NCBI GenBank assembly: GCA_024346935.1 | Contig: AP024878.1 | Coordinates: 1,240,001 to 1,304,000 of the forward strand | Length of the DNA stretch: 64,000 nt | From: Vibrio inusitatus | GTDB taxonomy: Bacteria > Pseudomonadota > Gammaproteobacteria > Enterobacterales > Vibrionaceae | Direction: 5' to 3' | Part shown: positions 28,689-38,406 of the stretch, in pieces | Layout of the letters: every line of letters starts with the position of its first letter | Numbering within the stretch: the stretch's first letter is position 1 | Made by a program: the position numbers and the translations under genes | Notes under the pieces: model-generated | Databases searched by the model: none | Seen by the model: the letters and a program-made list of their open reading frames with translations, nothing else | What the model was told of the DNA's origin: nothing

Positions 28689-28808
28689 GCACGGGTAGTG
28701 GCAAATGATGTGTCACACTTACCGTCGTCCCCGAGTGCTTTTATCGGGGACCTTATCAAGGTAATTGCGCAGAACCAGATTCTCGATAGAAGTGTTCGGG
28801 AATGACAG
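28689..28808 (+). repeat. Paired-hairpin element, copy B
   Basis: Copy of 28514-28633 at an exact 175-bp offset, about 93% identical by hand count. Its hairpins are at 28727-28751 and 28779-28803. One change (ATTCTCGA) turns a C-G into a T-G pair, leaving the stem possible. Confidence 0.9.
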
Positions 28809-28878
28809 ATTTTCCTAAAACTCTATTTAGCTGGTATAAAAACCTTTAAGTACATTTTTTGAGCTACCTTAAAGCTTA

Positions 28879-28909
28879 AGGAACTAGAACCTTGTGCTTT
28901 CTAGTTCCT
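28879..28909 (-). terminator. Probable ygiQ terminator
   Basis: 11-bp perfect stem AGGAACTAGAA / TTCTAGTTCCT with a 9-nt loop, 11 bp beyond the ygiQ stop. The following minus-strand bases (TAAGCTTTAAGG) are only moderately T-rich. Confidence 0.6.
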
Positions 28910-28920
28910 ATCTAAATGAC

Positions 28921-31257
28921 TTACCTTTGTCGGCTAGGCTTCTTCCCTGCTTTTGGTTTACCGGCATGTGGTCGGTTTTGCTGACCGCCTTTGTTGTTCG
29001 CACCTGCTTTACCTTGGGCATTATTTCCTTTGGTGCTGTTGCCTTGGCTATTGCGCCCTTGGCCAGCATTGCCTTGTGTGCTACTGCTATTTCCGTTGCG
29101 ACTTTGCCCTGGCTTTGCTTTGCCTCTTTGGTTTGGCTTGCGAATGTCAGGCTGGCTGTCGGTATGTTTAGTCGCAAAGCGATGCGCACCGTGGCGTCCT
29201 GACTTGCGACGCTGTGCAGGGGTTTGTTTATCTAAATCTTCTTCTGGAACAAGGCAGTTTGGTTTGTCACCAATAAGGTGCTTTTTACCCATACTGATCA
29301 GAGCCTCACGGATCGCCGGCCAGTTAGCTGGATCGTGATAGCGAAGTAATGCTTTATGTAGGCGACGTTGACGCTCACCTTTCGCAACAGGCACATCTTC
29401 ACGCTTTTTATATTTAACGCGCTTCAGAGGGTTGGTCTCTGAGTAGTACATCGCTGTAGCGTTACACATAGGTGAAGGGTAAAAGTTCTGAACCTGATCG
29501 CACTCGTAGCTGTTTGATTTTAGCCACAGTGCAAGATTCACCATATCTTCGTCTTCTGTGCCTGGATGGGCAGAGATGAAGTAAGGGATCAGATACTGTT
29601 TTTTACCTGCTTCTTGGCTGTATTTCTCAAACATTTCTTTGAAACGGTCATAGGTGCCCATGCCCGGTTTCATCATTTTATCCAGGGGGCCTTTTTCTGT
29701 GTGTTCTGGGGCAATCTTCAGATATCCGCCAACGTGGTGAGTCACTAACTCTTTCACGTATTCAGGAGATTCAATGGCCAGATCGTAACGTACGCCAGAG
29801 GCAATCATTACCTTTTTCACGCCTTGCACCTTACGCGCAGCGCGATAGAGGTCAATAGTATGTTTGTGATCTGTGTTGAGCTTGCTACAGATCCCAGGGA
29901 ACACACAGGATGGGCGACGACAGGTTGCCTCGGCTTTTGGAATGCTACAGCCAAGTCGGTACATATTCGCCGTTGGCCCACCAAGATCAGAAATTGTGCC
30001 GGTAAATCCAGGAACTTTATCTCTGATCTCTTCTAGTTCGTTGATAATTGATTCTTGAGAGCGATTTTGAATAATGCGCCCTTCATGCTCTGTAATAGAG
30101 CAGAATGAACACCCACCAAAACAACCACGCATGATGTTGACCGAGGTTTTGATCATGTCATAGGCAGGGATCTTTGCCTTGCCATACATAGGGTGGGGTA
30201 CACGTGCAAACGATAAACCGAACACGTAATCCATCTCTTCAGTTGTCAAAGGAATAGGAGGTTGGTTTACCCAGAGTTCACGATCGCCATGACGCTGAAT
30301 TAAAGCTCGGCCAGAGTGAGGGTTGGTTTCCAAATGCATTACGCGGCTTGCGTGGGCATATAAGATTCTGTCGTTATGCAGTTTTTCATACGCAGGTATA
30401 CGAATAGCTGTAGTTTCCGAGTCATGACGGCTAGGGCGTACGACGACTGGCTCAGCTTTAACTTCGGTTTGTTCTGAAGTTTTATCGCTACAATTGGTTT
30501 CGACTTCGTATGGATTAGTGGGTACGAAAGCTTTGCCCGGTTTTTCAATGCGAGAAGAGTCAATGATTTTAAACTGATCGGGCACTTCTGCTAGAGTGAC
30601 TGCAGTGCCGCGGATGTTGGTCATTTCGGCAATGTCTTCACCGTCAGCAAGACGGTGTGCGACTTCAATAAGCGCACGTTCAGCATTCCCAAATAGAAGT
30701 AAGTCTGCTTTTGCATCGAAAATTACTGAACGGCGAACTTTATCCGACCAGTAGTCATAGTGCGCAATGCGGCGAAGACTTGCTTCGATGCCACCCAGAA
30801 CAATCGGTGTTCCCTTGAAGGCTTCACGACAGCGTTGAGAATAGACTAACGTTGCACGATCCGGACGTTTTCCGCCTTCGTTGTTGGGTGTATAAGCATC
30901 ATCGTGGCGCAATTTTCTATCCGCTGTATAGCGGTTGATCATTGAGTCCATGTTGCCAGCGGTAATGCCAAAGAATAGGTTTGGCTTACCTAGGGTCATG
31001 AAGTCGTCTTTATTATTCCAGCGCGGCTGGGCAATAATACCAACACGAAAACCTTGAGCCTCTAGAAGTCGCCCGATGATAGCCATACCAAAGCTTGGAT
31101 GGTCCACATAGGCATCGCCCGTGACGATTATAATGTCACAACTGTCCCATCCTAGAGCGTCCATTTCTTTGCGACTGGTTGGCAAGAATGGTGCGGTTCC
31201 GAAACACTCAGCCCAATATTTTTTATATTGGTGGATTGGAGTAATAGTGTTGTGCAT
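28921..31257 (-). CDS. ygiQ: YgiQ family radical SAM protein
   Basis: 778-aa protein of the UPF0313 family. The N-terminal part resembles a cobalamin-binding-like domain ([33 protein letters not shown]). The radical SAM cluster motif is CFGGCSFC (CxxxCxxC). The C-terminal DUF3362 region leads to a tail of about 90 residues rich in Gly, Asn, Gln, Lys and Arg. Biochemical role unknown. The ATG at 31257 is used because AAGAGGT lies 6 nt upstream and the protein then begins [19 protein letters not shown] like its relatives; the upstream ATG at 31287 lacks support. Monocistronic. Confidence 0.93.
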   Translation of the reverse strand: MHNTITPIHQYKKYWAECFGTAPFLPTSRKEMDALGWDSCDIIIVTGDAYVDHPSFGMAIIGRLLEAQGFRVGIIAQPRWNNKDDFMTLGKPNLFFGITAGNMDSMINRYTADRKLRHDDAYTPNNEGGKRPDRATLVYSQRCREAFKGTPIVLGGIEASLRRIAHYDYWSDKVRRSVIFDAKADLLLFGNAERALIEVAHRLADGEDIAEMTNIRGTAVTLAEVPDQFKIIDSSRIEKPGKAFVPTNPYEVETNCSDKTSEQTEVKAEPVVVRPSRHDSETTAIRIPAYEKLHNDRILYAHASRVMHLETNPHSGRALIQRHGDRELWVNQPPIPLTTEEMDYVFGLSFARVPHPMYGKAKIPAYDMIKTSVNIMRGCFGGCSFCSITEHEGRIIQNRSQESIINELEEIRDKVPGFTGTISDLGGPTANMYRLGCSIPKAEATCRRPSCVFPGICSKLNTDHKHTIDLYRAARKVQGVKKVMIASGVRYDLAIESPEYVKELVTHHVGGYLKIAPEHTEKGPLDKMMKPGMGTYDRFKEMFEKYSQEAGKKQYLIPYFISAHPGTEDEDMVNLALWLKSNSYECDQVQNFYPSPMCNATAMYYSETNPLKRVKYKKREDVPVAKGERQRRLHKALLRYHDPANWPAIREALISMGKKHLIGDKPNCLVPEEDLDKQTPAQRRKSGRHGAHRFATKHTDSQPDIRKPNQRGKAKPGQSRNGNSSSTQGNAGQGRNSQGNSTKGNNAQGKAGANNKGGQQNRPHAGKPKAGKKPSRQR

Positions 31258-31383
31258 TTTTTGACCTCTTTTGAGCAAGCGGTGCATTATAGCGATTAGT
31301 GTTAAGGTTAGCTAGCAGAAGCCAGAATTTTATATATACTCAATAAATAGTCCTTTAATTTCAGATATATAAGAGTCCCTTTT

Positions 31384-32574
31384 ATGAGTAAGCCTATTCG
31401 TCATGTCTCCTATTTATTGGCTCTCACTGGCTCTGTTTTCAATACTGCTGATGCAGTCAGTTTCACTGACCCTGTTGACGATATGTTTGATATGGGAGAA
31501 TACCTTGCAGAAAATGCCTATGGGTTCCTACCTATTCCTATCATTATAACCGAGCCTGCAGTGGGTTATGGATTCGGTGTGGCAGGAATGTTTCTGCATG
31601 AAACAGAAGAACAAAAGGAAAAGCGTCGTAAACTCGCGATGGAGTCTATCGATGGTGGCGCACGGCTTATTCCTCCGGCAGTTACTGTTGTTGGTGGCGC
31701 AGCCACTGAGAACGGAACTTGGTTTGCACTACTAGGGCATAGACGGGTATGGAAGCAAGACTCTATTCGTTACATGGGGGGAGTAGGCTTTGGTACGGCG
31801 ATTATGGAGTTTTACCCGTTCTCGAATAGTGGAGGACCATTGCAAGACGTCGGTGTTGAGCTTGAAACTGAGGGATTTGGCGGAATGCAAAAACTGCAGT
31901 TTAGAGTCGCAGACACTAAGGTCTTCCTAGGTATACAACAGTTCTACGCCGATAGCGAAGTGCGTCTCAAGAATAACTCTGGCATCGGCTCTGATAGTTT
32001 TACTCTATCAGAGACTCGCTCATCAGGCTTAGGTTTTAATCTAGAATATGACGCCAAAAATAGCTTCTTTTATCCCACTGCAGGTTGGGATTTTGTTGCT
32101 GAGTATCTTTGGTATAGAGAAGGCATAGGCAGTGACAATGACTATGAGACTTTTTTAGCTTCAAGTACAGCTTATGTGCCCATTGCAACGGATTGGACTT
32201 TGGCATTTGCGGTTGAATACAACTCTTTGACAACGGATGAGACTACGTTACCGCCATTGGCTTATCCTGATATTTCCCTCAGAGGCATCCCAGTGAACCG
32301 CTACCAAGGCAACTACACTAGCTCTTATCAAACACAAGTTATGTGGCAATTCACCCCAAGGTGGAGTTTATCAGTGTTTGGTGGCGTTGGGGGAAACAGT
32401 GGCGTCGGCCGCTCTAATGAAGGCGCATCGGCCATGTTCGATGATATGAAGTGGGCTTACGGCACTGGATTTCGTTATTTAATTGCCAGACGCTATGGCG
32501 TACATATGGGAATGGATTTTGGCTTTAGTGAAGAAGACAGTGCGTTCTATTTTAATGTAGGCACGGGATTGTAA
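31384..32574 (+). CDS. BamA/TamA family outer membrane protein
   Basis: 396-aa predicted outer-membrane beta-barrel of the bacterial surface antigen (Omp85) type. A short N-terminal signal (LLALTGSVFNTADA) precedes a region with LPIPIIITEPAVGYGFGVAGMF, the usual opening of this group, and alternating strands follow (TGFRYLIARRYGVHMGMDFGF). There are no POTRA repeats, so it is a short barrel-only member and not BamA itself. Two unrelated small genes follow on the same strand. Role unknown. Confidence 0.8.
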   Translation: MSKPIRHVSYLLALTGSVFNTADAVSFTDPVDDMFDMGEYLAENAYGFLPIPIIITEPAVGYGFGVAGMFLHETEEQKEKRRKLAMESIDGGARLIPPAVTVVGGAATENGTWFALLGHRRVWKQDSIRYMGGVGFGTAIMEFYPFSNSGGPLQDVGVELETEGFGGMQKLQFRVADTKVFLGIQQFYADSEVRLKNNSGIGSDSFTLSETRSSGLGFNLEYDAKNSFFYPTAGWDFVAEYLWYREGIGSDNDYETFLASSTAYVPIATDWTLAFAVEYNSLTTDETTLPPLAYPDISLRGIPVNRYQGNYTSSYQTQVMWQFTPRWSLSVFGGVGGNSGVGRSNEGASAMFDDMKWAYGTGFRYLIARRYGVHMGMDFGFSEEDSAFYFNVGTGL

Positions 32575-32598
32575 TCAGGCTAGGGGAGGTTACACTAC

Positions 32599-33321
32599 TT
32601 GCCCTCACTGCTTTTGATTGATAACACTATGGACACTTACGCTCAGCTATCGATACAACTTTTCTTGCCTATGGCGATTGGCGCATTAGCGATCTTGATT
32701 CTTGCTTTAACTAAGGGTGAGATTTGCCCCGGGCAAAGAGGTCGGTTGCATAAACAATTACCTATTATTGCCTGTTTGTTCTTTATCAGTGGCGGTGCTA
32801 TGCCTGCGTTTATCGTTCCTGCTGCGCTTCTAGTGTATTTTTCGGTGCAAACTAAAACGGGTAAAACGCGAGACAGTGGTCCGTTATTCTTATTGATGTT
32901 GGCAGGCGTATCAGCGTGCCTATTCTGGATAGTATCTATTGTGAACAGTGAGCCTAGATTTGTTGTTGGCTCATTGAGTATCGCATTAGGTGAGGTGTTC
33001 TTCTTAGGTTCGGCTTTGGGCCATCTTCTTCTGATCAGAGCAAAAACTCGGCTTCAAGCATTCCATACATTGTTACCGGTTGCCGGTATTGCTTCGGCAA
33101 TGCTGCTCGTATTATCGGTATTGATTCAGGCTCATTGGGCTTGGAATGAACAAAGCGAAATGGTTATCTCGGTGATCAGTTTTGCCTTTCCGCTATTGCT
33201 AACGGCAATTCTTGTGTGGAGTTGGCACCTATTTCGCTCTTCTACCGTTAATCAGTATCAAGTATTGGTGGCGAGTGTATTAGGAATCAGTGGCAGTTAT
33301 CTACTCCTTCCTCTGTTTTGA
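32599..33321 (+). CDS. Conserved-type hypothetical membrane protein
   Basis: 240-aa protein with about seven hydrophobic helices spread over its length (for example FLPMAIGALAILILAL, LLLMLAGVSACLFWIVSIV, ISFAFPLLLTAILVWSW). I do not recognise the family. The strong AGGGGAGG site (32582-32589) is well spaced for the TTG at 32599 but too far from the ATG at 32629, so a TTG start is likely; the ATG remains possible. It lies 24 bp after the barrel gene and may be cotranscribed. Confidence 0.7.
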   Translation: MPSLLLIDNTMDTYAQLSIQLFLPMAIGALAILILALTKGEICPGQRGRLHKQLPIIACLFFISGGAMPAFIVPAALLVYFSVQTKTGKTRDSGPLFLLMLAGVSACLFWIVSIVNSEPRFVVGSLSIALGEVFFLGSALGHLLLIRAKTRLQAFHTLLPVAGIASAMLLVLSVLIQAHWAWNEQSEMVISVISFAFPLLLTAILVWSWHLFRSSTVNQYQVLVASVLGISGSYLLLPLF

Positions 33322-33403
33322 AGAGTTTTTGCCCTTGATCACTGTCAATCGGCAGGTTTGCAACTAATCTTGTAAGAGAGGTTTTGGGGCGAAGAGGTGA
33401 TAT

Positions 33404-33604
33404 ATGGATCTAAGTAACATCAAGCGTTGGGACAGTAACATTCTTCTGAGTATCGTTAATGAGAAGCTGCGCTTAGAGTGTGACAGCATTGAAGAATTAG
33501 CGAGTATGTACGAAATTGACGCAAGTAGCTTGGCAGATAAGTTAAGCGGTGTGGGTTATCAATATGACCCATTGACTAATCAGTTCAAATCTCACGAATT
33601 CTGA
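33404..33604 (+). CDS. DUF4250 family protein
   Basis: 66-aa soluble protein. NILLSIVNEKLRLECDSIEEL and the C-terminal GVGYQYDPLTNQF match the DUF4250 pattern. It probably forms a small helical domain; function unknown. It is followed directly by a bidirectional terminator at 33618-33647. Confidence 0.85.
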   Translation: MDLSNIKRWDSNILLSIVNEKLRLECDSIEELASMYEIDASSLADKLSGVGYQYDPLTNQFKSHEF

Positions 33605-33617
33605 GATGATTAATAAT

Positions 33618-33650
33618 AAAAATGGCTACCCTAGGGTAGCCATTTTTTTG
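33618..33650. terminator. Bidirectional terminator
   Basis: A 30-bp perfect palindrome centred at 33632/33633 (arm AAAAATGGCTACCCT) with T-runs on both strands (TTTTTTT after it on plus). It ends the DUF4250 gene and the convergent outer membrane protein gene. Confidence 0.92.
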
Positions 33651-33662
33651 TATTGCGTGCTT

Positions 33663-34202
33663 TTAGAATACAAAGCGTGTCGTCAGCATTAACTGATCAC
33701 CGTAGAAATCGTTGATCTTGCCTTCTAGGCCTAAAGAAAACAGCTCAGTGGCGTGGAAACGACCATAGACGCTACCAATCCAGTCGTCATTGCTGTCGAT
33801 AGTCACGTAGCCAACGTTACCACCTAGCTCAAATTGTGGACCTAACCATTGACGCCAGCCAAGGTTTACTTCCATACCCAGATCGTTGTCAAACTTATCG
33901 TTATCAACAACACGAAGTAGCATTTGACCTGTAATGTCTGCCCAGTTTGTCACTGGAGCATGGAACCCTAGACCTGTGCGAAGGTTGTAGTCACTTTCAA
34001 ACTCAGAGTCGATGGTTGCTACAAAGTGTGCATTTGGGTGAATTGCTTTGCTAAAACCAGCACCAAAGGTAAGCGGAGCCATACCGATGCGAGCTTCAAA
34101 ATAATCGTAATTAAAGTTGCTCATAACTGTTGGGCTGTTTGCAAAGGTGGCGCCAGAAAAAGTCGCTGCTACAGCAAGTGCAGCACAGGCTAATTTACGC
34201 AT
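33663..34202 (-). CDS. Small outer-membrane beta-barrel protein
   Basis: 179-aa protein with a Sec signal (MRKLACAALAVAATFSGATFA) and alternating amphipathic strands ending in ...LMLTTRFVF, the C-terminal aromatic expected of an outer-membrane barrel. Eight short strands are plausible, of OmpW/OmpA-like size. I cannot name the family. Monocistronic, ending at the shared terminator. Confidence 0.75.
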   Translation of the reverse strand: MRKLACAALAVAATFSGATFANSPTVMSNFNYDYFEARIGMAPLTFGAGFSKAIHPNAHFVATIDSEFESDYNLRTGLGFHAPVTNWADITGQMLLRVVDNDKFDNDLGMEVNLGWRQWLGPQFELGGNVGYVTIDSNDDWIGSVYGRFHATELFSLGLEGKINDFYGDQLMLTTRFVF

Positions 34203-34405
34203 AATTATTGATAACCTACTTAGTGGAAATTGTTAGTCCTTGGCACTTAGGGGGTCTATTCCCTTAATCTTCATGCACAGAGTGTATGATTGGCCTTTTA
34301 TAATGCTGACCATATTAATGTAAGCAGACTATTACCTCCACTAAAACAGGGGCTTATATACGCTAAATTTCTGTCAATTTTCACAAAGCTAGTGCTTTCG
34401 CACGT

Positions 34406-34903
34406 TTATTCACCAAATTGAGTGCGTTTTTCCGAAACGGCCTGCAATATTTTGGCTGTATCTAGGAAACGAGCCCATTGCATTGGGTCGTCTTCAGTTT
34501 CAATTACAAAACGCGTTAAGTGCTCTGTGACAATATCAACGAGTTCTTCTTTCTTCCACGGTTTAGCAATGTAGAAATCTAAGCAGTGGTGATTGACTGC
34601 ATTGACAGTATCGTTGAGGTCAGCCTGCCCTGTGAGGAGTAGCTTTTTAGAGGGCTTGGTAGCATCATGCTGATGTAACTCTATAAGATAATCGACCCCC
34701 GTTTCTTCTGGCATGATGTGGTCGCATAAAATCATGGCTAAAGAGGTGCTTTCTGCTTGATACTCTGCGATGACTTCACGCGCTTCAGAGACAGATTCGG
34801 CCGCTTCGATCTCACAGAACTCTGTGAAGGGTTTAAGGTCACGAACCACACTTTCTAAGACGTCTCTTTCATCGTCGACACATAAAATTAATAGCTTGTT
34901 CAT
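34406..34903 (-). CDS. Single-domain response regulator
   Basis: 165-aa receiver-only protein. The acidic pair is D10/D11 (CVDDERD), the phosphoacceptor is Asp61 (ILCDHIMPEE), Thr91 (LLTGQAD) and Lys114 (YIAKPW) complete the site. About 45 residues follow the receiver without a known output domain. It lies 15 bp after the kinase gene on the same strand, so it is the likely cognate partner. Its receiver aligns without gaps to the N-terminal region of that kinase around residue 61, which suggests duplication. Confidence 0.92.
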   Translation of the reverse strand: MNKLLILCVDDERDVLESVVRDLKPFTEFCEIEAAESVSEAREVIAEYQAESTSLAMILCDHIMPEETGVDYLIELHQHDATKPSKKLLLTGQADLNDTVNAVNHHCLDFYIAKPWKKEELVDIVTEHLTRFVIETEDDPMQWARFLDTAKILQAVSEKRTQFGE

Positions 34904-34918
34904 TCATTCCCTCATTGT

Positions 34919-36826
34919 TTACGTTGATTGCGGTTTAAACGGCAGACGAACAACCATCTGCGTTCCTACTCCGATGGTTGAAGCTACTGAAATAGTCCCT
35001 TGGTGCTGGTGGACTATTTGCTGGCAAACGGATAAACCTATGCCTAGACCAAAATCCCCTTGTTTCTTGGTGGTAAAGTTAAGTTCGAAAATGTGCTCGA
35101 GCTGTTCAGGATCTATTCCTGAACCGTTGTCTTGGAATACGATTTCAATTTCTTGCTCATTTGCATCGAGTGTAGTGTGAATACTGAGCTGTCCATTATT
35201 ATCCATAGCGTCTAGTGCGTTTGATATCAGGTTTGTCCATACTTGTTGCAAGGCAATAGGACGGCAAAAGGTTTCAGCGATTGGATGATAATCGCGCTCG
35301 ACACTGATGTTTTTTAGTCGATTCTCAAAAATGACCAGCGTATCTTCTATACCTTCGTGAATATCGACTTTTTGTGTTGATTCTTCATCAGAACGCGCAT
35401 AGCTCTTTAGACTTTTTACCATGTCGGCAATGCGTTGTGAGCAAACATTTATAGAACGTAAAGTGGTGCCTGCAGTGTAATAATGCTCAAGCTGATCGAG
35501 TACTTCATCAACGTCTTGATGGGCTAAAATGCGATCTAAGTGTTGTTCAAGCCCCATATTCACTATTAGCTTAGCTTGCTGTTTTGTTTGCAGTTTATTC
35601 GCTATTGATTTGGATTTGTGTCTTAGCTCAGAGGTAGATATGGGGTTTGAGCGCAATGCTCGCTCAAGTACGTGTTTGCCAAGGGATTTGCTCGTTGGAT
35701 TAAAGCCCTCTGTATCTTGGCTAATTTCGTGAATTAGGGTATCGGAACTGCGTAAAATTGCTGCGATAGGGTTGTTTAGTTCATGGGCAACACCTGCGAC
35801 CAATTGCCCTAGAACTACCATTTTTTCATTTTCAACTAGTTGACTTTGTGCAGCTTCGAGGGACTCGAAGGTGTGCTGCAACTGTAATTTAGTATGAATG
35901 CTGCGCTGCAACCGACGGTTGAAGTGACGAAGCAACAAGTTGGTAAATAAGGGAAGAAGGGCACTGTTTGAATGCATAACCTCAGTAAAGGTCGTTTTGC
36001 TGAGTTTGATTACATGAGTTTGGCTTAGAGTAAGAGCTGTTGAGAATGACTTTTCTCCGGTAACAAATGACATACCGCCGATAATCGCCCCTTTTCCATG
36101 ACGTACAACTTCACGTCGCTTGCCATGTTCGTCTCGTTTATATAAAGCCACTTCACCCTTGGTGATAAACCATAGATATTGATTTGGCTCTCCCTCTTTA
36201 GTTAAAAGGTGAGAGGGTGAGTATCGTCGGATAGCGCGTGATTCATCGCTTTTTGCAAAGAAAGCTTCTAGGGCGTTACACACTTTTTCTGATAATTCGT
36301 CATCGCTTATTGAGTGATAATCGCGAATAAAATCACTGCGGTAGGCGTGGATGCGCTTATCTATATGAGCTCTGATGATTTTTTGGCTATCTAAAACGGA
36401 TCCGTAAGGTAACCAATCAATTTTCGGTTGATCAAGAATGAATTCAGTGAGCTCTTTTTTAATTGCTTGAGTGGTATTTTCAAGTTGTAGAGGGTGGGTA
36501 AAACAATGATCCAAACGTCCTTCATTCACCGCCGTAATCACACTAGCTAATTGATTGACATCACAGGTCAATATCTTGCGGCAGTTTGGGTAGTGTGGCT
36601 CGAGATCGACCAACAGTTGAGACGCGCTAGTATTAAACGATTCCGTTGCGATAACCATAGCGAGTTCTTGACGTTCAAGACGAATTTCTTCTAGGCATGC
36701 ATACGCTTCGCGAACGTTTTTCGCGAAAAGAGGTCTAAACTTGCGCTCGTAGGGATTGAGAGCAAGCTTAAGTATTGATAGTGACCTTGGATCGTCTTCG
36801 ATCGTAAGAACGCAATATTGAGTCAT
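34919..36826 (-). CDS. Sensor histidine kinase with pseudo-receiver and cNMP-type domain
   Basis: 635-aa soluble kinase without membrane segments. Order: receiver-like domain (1-125) with the acidic pair kept (IEDD) but Thr61 in place of the phosphoacceptor Asp and Thr110 in place of the Lys; a linker; a cyclic nucleotide-binding-type beta-roll (about 185-305, with FITKGEVALYKRDEHGKRR and GAIIGGMSFVTGEKSFSTALT); a DHp helix with the phosphorylatable His348 (LGQLVAGVAHELNNP); and an ATPase domain (WTNLISNALDAM, FQDNGSGID, GLGIGLSVCQQIV). The canonical cNMP phosphate-binding Arg is not obvious. Operon with the receiver protein downstream. Signal unknown. Confidence 0.92.
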   Translation of the reverse strand: MTQYCVLTIEDDPRSLSILKLALNPYERKFRPLFAKNVREAYACLEEIRLERQELAMVIATESFNTSASQLLVDLEPHYPNCRKILTCDVNQLASVITAVNEGRLDHCFTHPLQLENTTQAIKKELTEFILDQPKIDWLPYGSVLDSQKIIRAHIDKRIHAYRSDFIRDYHSISDDELSEKVCNALEAFFAKSDESRAIRRYSPSHLLTKEGEPNQYLWFITKGEVALYKRDEHGKRREVVRHGKGAIIGGMSFVTGEKSFSTALTLSQTHVIKLSKTTFTEVMHSNSALLPLFTNLLLRHFNRRLQRSIHTKLQLQHTFESLEAAQSQLVENEKMVVLGQLVAGVAHELNNPIAAILRSSDTLIHEISQDTEGFNPTSKSLGKHVLERALRSNPISTSELRHKSKSIANKLQTKQQAKLIVNMGLEQHLDRILAHQDVDEVLDQLEHYYTAGTTLRSINVCSQRIADMVKSLKSYARSDEESTQKVDIHEGIEDTLVIFENRLKNISVERDYHPIAETFCRPIALQQVWTNLISNALDAMDNNGQLSIHTTLDANEQEIEIVFQDNGSGIDPEQLEHIFELNFTTKKQGDFGLGIGLSVCQQIVHQHQGTISVASTIGVGTQMVVRLPFKPQST

Positions 36827-36990
36827 AATTAACCCATCTTTTTATCGCACTGTACCAATTTTAATCTCACTCAAATGAGAGCCAGTTAAAGTTATGTCAG
36901 TAAAGAGAAAATATCCTAGAAAATACTGATTTATCTCAATTTTATCTGTATAAAAGAAAGTAGACGTGCAAACACAGAAATTATAAGAAT

Positions 36991-38259
36991 ATGCGACAAT
37001 TAAAATCTATAGCCGCAGTAGGCGGCGCAGTAGCCCTTATTGGTATCTGGCCTTTGGCCGTAGGTCATATTGGACAAACCATAGTGACAGACGGTATCGA
37101 AAATTTTGACAATCAAGATATCAAGGTAGAATTAGAAGAATACGATAGAGGTTATCTAAGCTCTGTTGCCAAAACATTAGTTACCGTTACTGACCCTCAG
37201 GCGGTGGCCCAATTAAACGCCTACGGCTGGCCAACGCAGTATGAGCTAGTACACCATATTGATCATGGAATGTTTAGCTTAAGCGGCGAAACTTTCTATG
37301 CGCAAATGCCGGAAGTTAAGCTCCTCACGAAGACACAACTCAATGGCAATACTGAGTTCTCGACCAATTTGAAAGCGCAACAATTTCAAATTGATGGTCG
37401 CGAACCAATGAAGGCTCTATTGGGTTCGTTGGATATCGAAGGCTCGGTGACAGTACTAGGCGAATTAGAATATCAATTAACGATGCCTTCACTTGAGTTG
37501 GACTATCAAAGCGGCGCTATGATTCGCTTTGATGGCCTAACAAGCAACGGTGAAGGTAAGGTAGAACAAGGTATTTGGATGGGTGAACAAACCCTTTCGC
37601 TAGAAAGCTTTTTAGTCAATGACTATGAAGGTGTCAACCTAGTCGAAATGGGGGGCTTGAGCTATCAATTCCAAACTAGCCAAGATGAAACCGCACAAAC
37701 CCTGCAAGGTGATTATCAACTGACCCTACAAGAGTTTAAAAATCATGATGGAGAGGCTGAAAATCTGAGTTTAAGCTTTACCGCTGGTGGTTTTGATAAA
37801 TCTGCTTTCTTAGATTTGTCTGAGATGTATCAAAATAGCCCTGTATGGACTGAGCAAGATACTGCTAAAGCACTGCCTAAAGTCGATGAACTACTCGCTA
37901 AGGGTTTCTTTATGTCCTTGAATAAGTTCAGTGTTGATGTAGATGAGGGGCACTTTGAATCAAATTGGAATATGACTCTACCTTCGGGTGAAGCGAATTC
38001 TTCTAAAGACTTCCTACAGCTTATCGAACTGCTACAAGGGGATATGAATGCCTTTGTCTCTAGCGATTTAGTGATGGCCTATCCTTTCATTCAAGAAAAC
38101 TTAGATGAATTATTGATTATGGAAGTCGCTTCGCAGACTAATGATGGTTACAGCATGGCGTTGCAGTTAGAGGATGGGAAGATACTATTCTCTAATGGAA
38201 AGGAAGTACCAGTAATGTCGTTGTTACTGCCAATGTTGCTACCACAACAAACACAGTAA
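36991..38259 (+). CDS. YdgA-like DUF945 family protein
   Basis: 422-aa protein with one N-terminal membrane anchor (SIAAVGGAVALIGIWPLAVGHIGQ) and a long periplasmic part rich in beta-strands. YDRGYLSSVAKTLVTV and the HGMFSLSGETFYAQMPEVK segment fit DUF945/YdgA. Role unknown. Monocistronic, closed by a strong terminator. Confidence 0.8.
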   Translation: MRQLKSIAAVGGAVALIGIWPLAVGHIGQTIVTDGIENFDNQDIKVELEEYDRGYLSSVAKTLVTVTDPQAVAQLNAYGWPTQYELVHHIDHGMFSLSGETFYAQMPEVKLLTKTQLNGNTEFSTNLKAQQFQIDGREPMKALLGSLDIEGSVTVLGELEYQLTMPSLELDYQSGAMIRFDGLTSNGEGKVEQGIWMGEQTLSLESFLVNDYEGVNLVEMGGLSYQFQTSQDETAQTLQGDYQLTLQEFKNHDGEAENLSLSFTAGGFDKSAFLDLSEMYQNSPVWTEQDTAKALPKVDELLAKGFFMSLNKFSVDVDEGHFESNWNMTLPSGEANSSKDFLQLIELLQGDMNAFVSSDLVMAYPFIQENLDELLIMEVASQTNDGYSMALQLEDGKILFSNGKEVPVMSLLLPMLLPQQTQ

Positions 38260-38281
38260 ACCTACCACCGACAGAAAAAAT

Positions 38282-38320
38282 AGCCATAGTTGGGTCCTTT
38301 ATACCCACTATGGCTTTTTT
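38282..38320 (+). terminator. Intrinsic terminator of the DUF945 gene
   Basis: Stem AGCCATAG + TGGGT paired with ACCCA + CTATGGCT, one bulged T, 7-nt loop, then six Ts. Confidence 0.9.
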
Positions 38321-38406
38321 ATATCAAAATGAGACTTAAATCTTGTTTTAAGCTGGGGTATAGTCATTGAAAACATTGATTTAATCACTTGGAGTAAGTA
38401 AACGAA

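Larger units (their letters stand above)
28403..28920. other. 518-bp intergenic region with tandem repeat
   Basis: Between the convergent MMPL and ygiQ genes. It contains two copies of a 120-bp element (28514-28633 and 28689-28808), each with two hairpins, then the ygiQ terminator. The flanks of the element are also weakly repeated: TTTCTTACAGTC, TTTTCTACAGTC and TTTTCCTAAAACTC start at about 28429, 28635 and 28810. No ORF of note. Confidence 0.8.

Noticed and set aside
28908..29338. Several overlapping plus-strand open frames opposite the 3' end of ygiQ, rich in Leu, Cys and Phe.
   Set aside because: They are antisense shadows of the low-complexity ygiQ tail. Several frames are open at once, with no ribosome sites and no family features.
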